Positions 60,731 to 64,000 of a DNA stretch of 64,000 nt are shown one piece after another (positions within the stretch are counted from its first letter, which is position 1; each line of letters starts with the position of its first letter). The translations under genes and the position numbers were made by a program. The notes below the pieces were generated by a model. The model had not been told where the DNA came from. It saw only the letters and a program-made list of their open reading frames with translations, and ran no database searches. The DNA is from Alphaproteobacteria bacterium. GTDB lineage: Bacteria; Pseudomonadota; Alphaproteobacteria; Ferrovibrionales; Ferrovibrionaceae. The stretch is from the NCBI GenBank assembly GCA_017307375.1, contig JAFKFH010000014.1, positions 62,001 to 126,000 of the forward strand, given 5' to 3'.

Positions 60731-60764
60731 CAAATCCCCGAGGATAAAAATCCTCGGGGATTTG
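60731..60764 (-). terminator. 15-bp perfect hairpin terminator after yceI
   Basis: CAAATCCCCGAGGAT (60731-60745) and ATCCTCGGGGATTTG (60750-60764) pair without mismatch around AAAA, 9 nt past the yceI stop. The AU-rich base and the flanking T/A runs make it usable on either strand; the minus-strand gene yceI ends here. Confidence 0.8.
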
Positions 60765-60772
60765 TTTAAAAA

Positions 60773-61351
60773 TCAGGACTTCTGCTTGGCCTCGACTTCG
60801 ATCGCGATGTCGATCTGGTCGCCGATCGCCGGCAGGAAGGTCTTCATGCCGAAATCCGACCGCTTGACCGAGGTCTTGGCCGAGAAACCGACCGAGTTGA
60901 TCTTGTCGAGCGGGTTGACGCCGAGCTTGTTGAAGGTGACGTCGAGGGTGACCGGCTTGGTGACGCCGAGCAGCGTCAGCTCGCCCACGATGGTGCCGGT
61001 CTTGTCATCCTTCTTGGTGAAGGTCTTGCCGACGAACTTCATCTCCGGGAATTCGGTGGCGTTGAACCAGTCGGCGCCGCGCAGATGCTTGTTGCGCTCG
61101 GCCAGCTGGGTCTCGATCGAGGCGGTCTTGATGCTGACGGCCAGCTTGCTGGCGCCGACGTTCTCCTGATCGAACGACAGCGTGCCGCCGAAATCGGTGA
61201 ACTGGCCCATCAGCTTGGCATAGCCGAGATGGTCGACCAGGAACACGACATGCGAGTGGTCCTTGTCGATGGTGAAGTCGGCGGCCTGGGCGGCCAGCGG
61301 GGCAAAGGCGAGGCTGGCGGCAACGGCGGCGGCGGCGAACAGGCGACGCAT
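60773..61351 (-). CDS. yceI: YceI family periplasmic protein
   Basis: A 192-residue exported protein with a signal peptide (ending AAQAA-D) and the YceI lipocalin-like barrel: FTIDKDHSHVVFLVDHLGYA, then FVGKTFTK, GELTLLGVTKPVTLDVTF and the end SDFGMKTFLPAIGDQIDIAI. Members bind isoprenoid quinones or amphiphiles. It follows a membrane protein gene after 14 nt, so both are in one operon. Confidence 0.93.
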   Translation of the reverse strand: MRRLFAAAAVAASLAFAPLAAQAADFTIDKDHSHVVFLVDHLGYAKLMGQFTDFGGTLSFDQENVGASKLAVSIKTASIETQLAERNKHLRGADWFNATEFPEMKFVGKTFTKKDDKTGTIVGELTLLGVTKPVTLDVTFNKLGVNPLDKINSVGFSAKTSVKRSDFGMKTFLPAIGDQIDIAIEVEAKQKS

Positions 61352-61365
61352 GAACGGAATCTCCT

Positions 61366-62223
61366 TCAGAGGGCAAACGAGTCGGGATGGCGGAGGAAAA
61401 GGACGGCGAAGACGAGGATCAGCGGCAGGACGGTCATCACCCCCACCGCGATCGCCCGTCCGCGTCCCGACAGCCGGTCCGGCAGGAACCGGCCGCCGAT
61501 CTGGCCGGCGACCAGCACCGGCAAGAGCAGAAGCAGCGCCAGCGGATCGGCCTGGCGCGAAATCAGGATGACGGTCGCGGCCACCGCGACCAGGCCGCCG
61601 CCCGCGCCGAGGACGCCGGCGGCGCCGAAGCCCGCGCCGGGCACGGCCAACGCCACCAGCCCGACGGCACCGAGGCCGGCGGCCAGGCCGGCGAACAGCA
61701 TCATCGCGCTCGACGAGCCGCCGGCCAGCGCGACCGGCGCCAGGCCGAGCGCCAGGGCGAAGATCATGGCGACCACCGGCACCGCGCCGAGATCGCGCCC
61801 CGCACCGTCGGCGACGGCGGCCAGCCGCCACAGCGCGGCGCCGGCGCCCAGGCACAGCGCGGCCAGGGTCAGATAGAGGGCGGCATCGGGTTCGGCGAAG
61901 CGCGGCACCGCGATCCACAGCACGATGGCGACGACCGCCGCCGGGCCGAGCAGCCGGGCCAGCGGCCGCAGCCGGGGCGCGACGTCGAGGACCAGCCCGA
62001 CGATCGCCGCGGCCAGCGCGGCATAGAACACCTTGTTGGTCGAACCGACGGGCGGAAACGGCGGAATCTTCTGGTAGGTGGCAACGTAGCCGGTGAAGAA
62101 CACCGCGACGGGGGCGAGGCCGGCGGCACGCGCGCCCAGGGCGCGGGTAATGGCGGCGGCGACCAGCCCGGCGCCGAAGCAGAGGGCGACGGTCAGTACG
62201 AACGGGTTGTCGAACAGGTCCAT
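61366..62223 (-). CDS. polytopic membrane protein of unknown function
   Basis: About 285 residues and eight to nine hydrophobic segments; the first loop contains a distinctive KIPPFPPVGSTNKVFYAA. Very Ala/Gly/Leu-rich. No cytochrome b561 histidines are apparent although that would be the expected yceI partner. It starts at ATG 62223 and is directly upstream of yceI. I do not recognise the family; a quinone- or lipid-related role is possible from the yceI link. Confidence 0.65.
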   Translation of the reverse strand: MDLFDNPFVLTVALCFGAGLVAAAITRALGARAAGLAPVAVFFTGYVATYQKIPPFPPVGSTNKVFYAALAAAIVGLVLDVAPRLRPLARLLGPAAVVAIVLWIAVPRFAEPDAALYLTLAALCLGAGAALWRLAAVADGAGRDLGAVPVVAMIFALALGLAPVALAGGSSSAMMLFAGLAAGLGAVGLVALAVPGAGFGAAGVLGAGGGLVAVAATVILISRQADPLALLLLLPVLVAGQIGGRFLPDRLSGRGRAIAVGVMTVLPLILVFAVLFLRHPDSFAL

Positions 62224-62590
62224 GGCGGCCGAATGTTTCTGCGCAAAAGGGGATCCATGGGCGGACCGGATGAACAGTCCGCGCCGGCATTGTTCCTGGT
62301 GCTTCCCGAAGACCGGCTTGGGCGGCGGCGCCGAGTCGGCCGCCTGCCCTGGCTTGGCGGCACGTCTGCCGCGGCGCTACCATGGATCAGCCGGCCAATA
62401 TTTTCAAAATCACGATTATGTATGGTCCGAATCACGGTTGGTGATGAACAAGGCCGACGATTGCGCGATGCCGAGGTCGGGCTGCCGCTGGCGTTCAGCT
62501 ACGGCGCAGGTCCCGCACGAACAATGCCGAAATCAATTTATAGTTGAAATATTGTATGAAAAAACACCCAATATCAGCCGAAAGGCTCGC
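62224..62590. other. intergenic region with remnant of a LysR 5' end
   Basis: This 367-bp gap contains no full gene. From 62385 to about 62490 it matches the promoter and first codons of the LysR gene at 63687 (described as a repeat). The reading frame DAEVGLPLAFSYG resembles the LysR start MGDIDVGLLRVFE, but breaks after about 20 codons. The last 50 bp before 62590 are AT-rich. The first 160 bp probably hold the promoter of the membrane protein-yceI operon. Confidence 0.5.
62385..62490 (+). repeat. diverged direct repeat, left copy
   Basis: It aligns to 63623-63728 with shared blocks CAGCC-GCCAA, ATTTTCA, GAATCACGGT, GGTGATGAA and GTCGGGCTGC in the same order and nearly identical spacing. 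The palindrome ATCACGGTTGGTGAT (62431-62445) is kept. One base of length difference before GTCGGGCTGC shifts the frame relative to the intact LysR. Confidence 0.7.
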
Positions 62591-63346
62591 TTATCTCGGT
62601 ATCAGGACGATATGAAACTCGTTACTGCCATAGGCGGGTGTCGTGTGATGCGCAATATGCACATCGAGATATCCGAGATCGCGCAGTTCGGCGACGATGC
62701 TGAGAAACGCTGGATGTTCGAAGACCCAGCAATGGCAATCCCGGTAGGTTCCGTTCTCGAAGACATCGCGCGCCAGATTCAGCGCGGCATCTTTGGTGAA
62801 CAGAGGATTCATCGGGCGCGGATAGGGCCCGCTTTGCCATAGATCATAGGAATTGACGTCGACGGCTTTGCTGAAGCCGTCGTAAATTTGGGAAGCGCTG
62901 GGGCGCTTTCGCTGCTCCATCATCGCTTCCAACAGCTGTCCCGTGGTGCTGAGCGGACGAAGATAGTCGAAGGTATAGCGGCGGTCAGGGATCGCGAGGA
63001 CGATGCGGCCACCTGGATTGAGCGACGCCAGCAGGACGTTCAGCCAGGTGATCACGTCGGGCACATGCTCGATGACGTGCGACGCGATCACGTAGTCGAA
63101 CTTCATTCCCCCGAAACTGTCGGGGCCTATCGCCCCGACGACAAAATCGATCTCGGGGATGTTCTCGATATCGACGTGGGGATCATCCTTTGAACTCTCT
63201 CGCAGATCCTCCCGCGAGGCATAGTCGCAATAATATATGAATGGCGATTCGCTGCGCGGCACCAAAGGTTTGTCGAGCGGACCCAACTCAAGCCCACGCT
63301 CCGATTGCAGATCTATATGCGAAAGCAACGCTTCTCGTCGGCTCAA
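62591..63346 (-). CDS. class I SAM-dependent methyltransferase
   Basis: A 251-residue methyltransferase (type 11 group): motif I-like LELGPLDKPLV, post-I acidic IYYCDYA, FDYVIASHVIEHVPD and LNPGGRIVLAIPDRRYTFD. This form is common in glycan and O-antigen loci. The TTG at 63346 has a strong GGGGAGG 7 nt upstream. Base composition is visibly lower in GC than its neighbours and codons differ, suggesting transfer. It is flanked by diverged repeats and has no partners. Confidence 0.85.
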   Translation of the reverse strand: MSRREALLSHIDLQSERGLELGPLDKPLVPRSESPFIYYCDYASREDLRESSKDDPHVDIENIPEIDFVVGAIGPDSFGGMKFDYVIASHVIEHVPDVITWLNVLLASLNPGGRIVLAIPDRRYTFDYLRPLSTTGQLLEAMMEQRKRPSASQIYDGFSKAVDVNSYDLWQSGPYPRPMNPLFTKDAALNLARDVFENGTYRDCHCWVFEHPAFLSIVAELRDLGYLDVHIAHHTTPAYGSNEFHIVLIPR

Positions 63347-63686
63347 GTTCTGCCTCCCCTTTTTTATTTTACGCTCAATATTACTACCGAGAAAGATTCA
63401 AAGTCAAAGAGGCCAGAAATACTGTTACAGCATCGGACCAACGACATGACATTCGTCCGATCAACTTCGCCCGGGTGCCGAACTGCTCACCGAAGGTACC
63501 CGCGGCAGAACATTCGTGCCTAGGCATCCTTCGGAACGAACGCCAAAAGTCGGCTGTCATTCGCGCAGCCGGATGACGCTGCCCGAACTGGCCGGCGGCG
63601 CAGGCGCCGCTGGACAACCCCGGACCAGCCCGCCAACATTTTCAGGTATCAATACTTTTCATGGGCTGAATCACGGTCGGTGATGA
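63347..63686. other. AT-richer intergenic region before the right-end LysR gene
   Basis: About 340 bp without a supported gene. The first 80 bp (TTTTTTATTTTACG, AATATTACTACC) are AT-rich and probably hold the methyltransferase promoter. The rest returns to GC-rich, non-coding sequence, then the right repeat copy from 63623 with the LysR promoter. Confidence 0.5.
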
Positions 63687-63728
63687 ATGTCGCGGGCGAT
63701 GGGAGATATCGATGTCGGGCTGCTGCGG
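63623..63728 (+). repeat. diverged direct repeat, right copy (LysR promoter and start)
   Basis: The intact counterpart of 62385-62490, containing the palindrome ATCACGGTCGGTGAT (63670-63684), immediately before the LysR ATG at 63687. The palindrome is a plausible LysR autoregulatory site. Confidence 0.7.
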
Positions 63729-64000
63729 GTGTTCGAGGCGGTGCTGGCCGAACGCCAGATCACCCGGGCGGCGCGCCGGCTGAACATCACCCAGTCGGCG
63801 GTCTCCAACTCGCTGGCCCGGCTGCGCCGGCTGTTCGACGACGAATTGTTTGTGCGCACGCCGGACGGGATGCAGCCGACGGACACGGCGCTGAGCATCG
63901 CCGAACCGGTCGCCGCGGCACTCGACGCCATCCGCAGCGCGCTGGCGGTCAAGCTGCCGTTCGACCCGGCGCGCGACGAGGCGAACTTCACCCTCGGCCT
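63687..64000 (+). CDS. LysR family regulator (5' part, cut by window edge)
   Basis: The first 104 codons: MSRAMGDIDVGLLRVFEAVL, then ITRAARRLNITQSAVSNSLA and RLFDDELFVRTPDGMQPTDTA, a LysR winged helix of the NodD/LeuO-like subgroup. It continues beyond the window. Starts at ATG 63687 or 63699. Its promoter region was apparently duplicated on the far side of the methyltransferase gene. Confidence 0.85.
   Translation, partial: MSRAMGDIDVGLLRVFEAVLAERQITRAARRLNITQSAVSNSLARLRRLFDDELFVRTPDGMQPTDTALSIAEPVAAALDAIRSALAVKLPFDPARDEANFTLG

Noticed and set aside
1-64000. CRISPR array, prophage, insertion sequence, tRNA or integron
   Set aside because: No regularly spaced repeats, transposase or integrase motifs, or tRNA-like cloverleaf sequences were seen in either strand.

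Overview
The window is GC-rich, densely packed chromosomal DNA from an alphaproteobacterium. Several features point there: a small SRP RNA gene upstream of a dnaX-ybaB-recR operon, a PhaR-controlled polyhydroxybutyrate (PHB) locus, an HNH endonuclease of the type common in that class, and a ybhL-type leader before a BI-1 family gene. A Rhodospirillales-like genus is plausible, but the sequence alone does not fix it. There are no rRNA or tRNA genes, CRISPR arrays, phage genes or recognisable transposases.

Layout. 0-4.8 kb: a TetR-controlled ABC uptake system (NMT1/THI5-type binding protein, permease, epimerase-like enzyme) and a second, solitary binding protein whose ribosome site lies in a hairpin. 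4.8-7.3 kb: hydrolase, AraC regulator, EamA exporter. 7.4-10.2 kb: recR, ybaB, dnaX and the SRP RNA. 10.2-13.8 kb: TetR plus MFS transporter, then azoR with a divergent LysR. 13.9-19 kb: MocR-type regulator, OsmC, cupin, FMN-binding and NTF2-like proteins, and a diguanylate cyclase. 19.2-22.2 kb: PhyH dioxygenase with divergent AraC, and an LpxR-like outer-membrane protein. 22.4-24.7 kb: BI-1 family protein, then a drug-efflux MFS behind a leader peptide and hairpins. 24.7-30.7 kb: LolCDE/YbbAP-like ABC pair, LysR with divergent class V aminotransferase, YbaY-type lipoprotein. 30.6-33.5 kb: ECF42-type sigma factor with its DGPF partner, a TesA-like esterase and a second lipoprotein.

33.6-38.4 kb is the PHB locus. 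phaB, phaA, a PhaC-type synthase and a small partner run on the minus strand, with the regulator phaR divergent. The partner and synthase genes overlap out of frame by about 200 nt. A membrane adenylate cyclase follows phaR. 40.8-45.2 kb carries a phoA-type phosphatase, a DUF3299-like exported protein, an iron-type ABC permease without its partners, and a small exported protein. 45.4-55 kb looks like lipid or terpenoid/steroid-type metabolism: a flavin monooxygenase, an epimerase and a BASS transporter in an overlapping operon facing an AraC regulator; then acyl-CoA ligase, serine/threonine dehydratase, MaoC hydratase and a dienoyl-CoA isomerase-like crotonase.

55-64 kb holds small regulator-enzyme pairs (VOC protein behind a possible switching leader, DUF1328, DsbA-like, QorB-like with LysR, ArsR-SRPBCC, WYL regulator, YceI with a membrane protein). 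The end has a lower-GC methyltransferase flanked by two diverged copies of the upstream region of the LysR gene that runs off the right edge.

The strongest candidates for something new are the leader-peptide/hairpin arrangement before the efflux gene at 23.4 kb, the dual-coding phaE-like/phaC overlap, the mutually exclusive hairpins before the VOC gene at 55 kb, and the duplicated LysR promoter flanking the methyltransferase. All are read by eye from sequence; no search was run.
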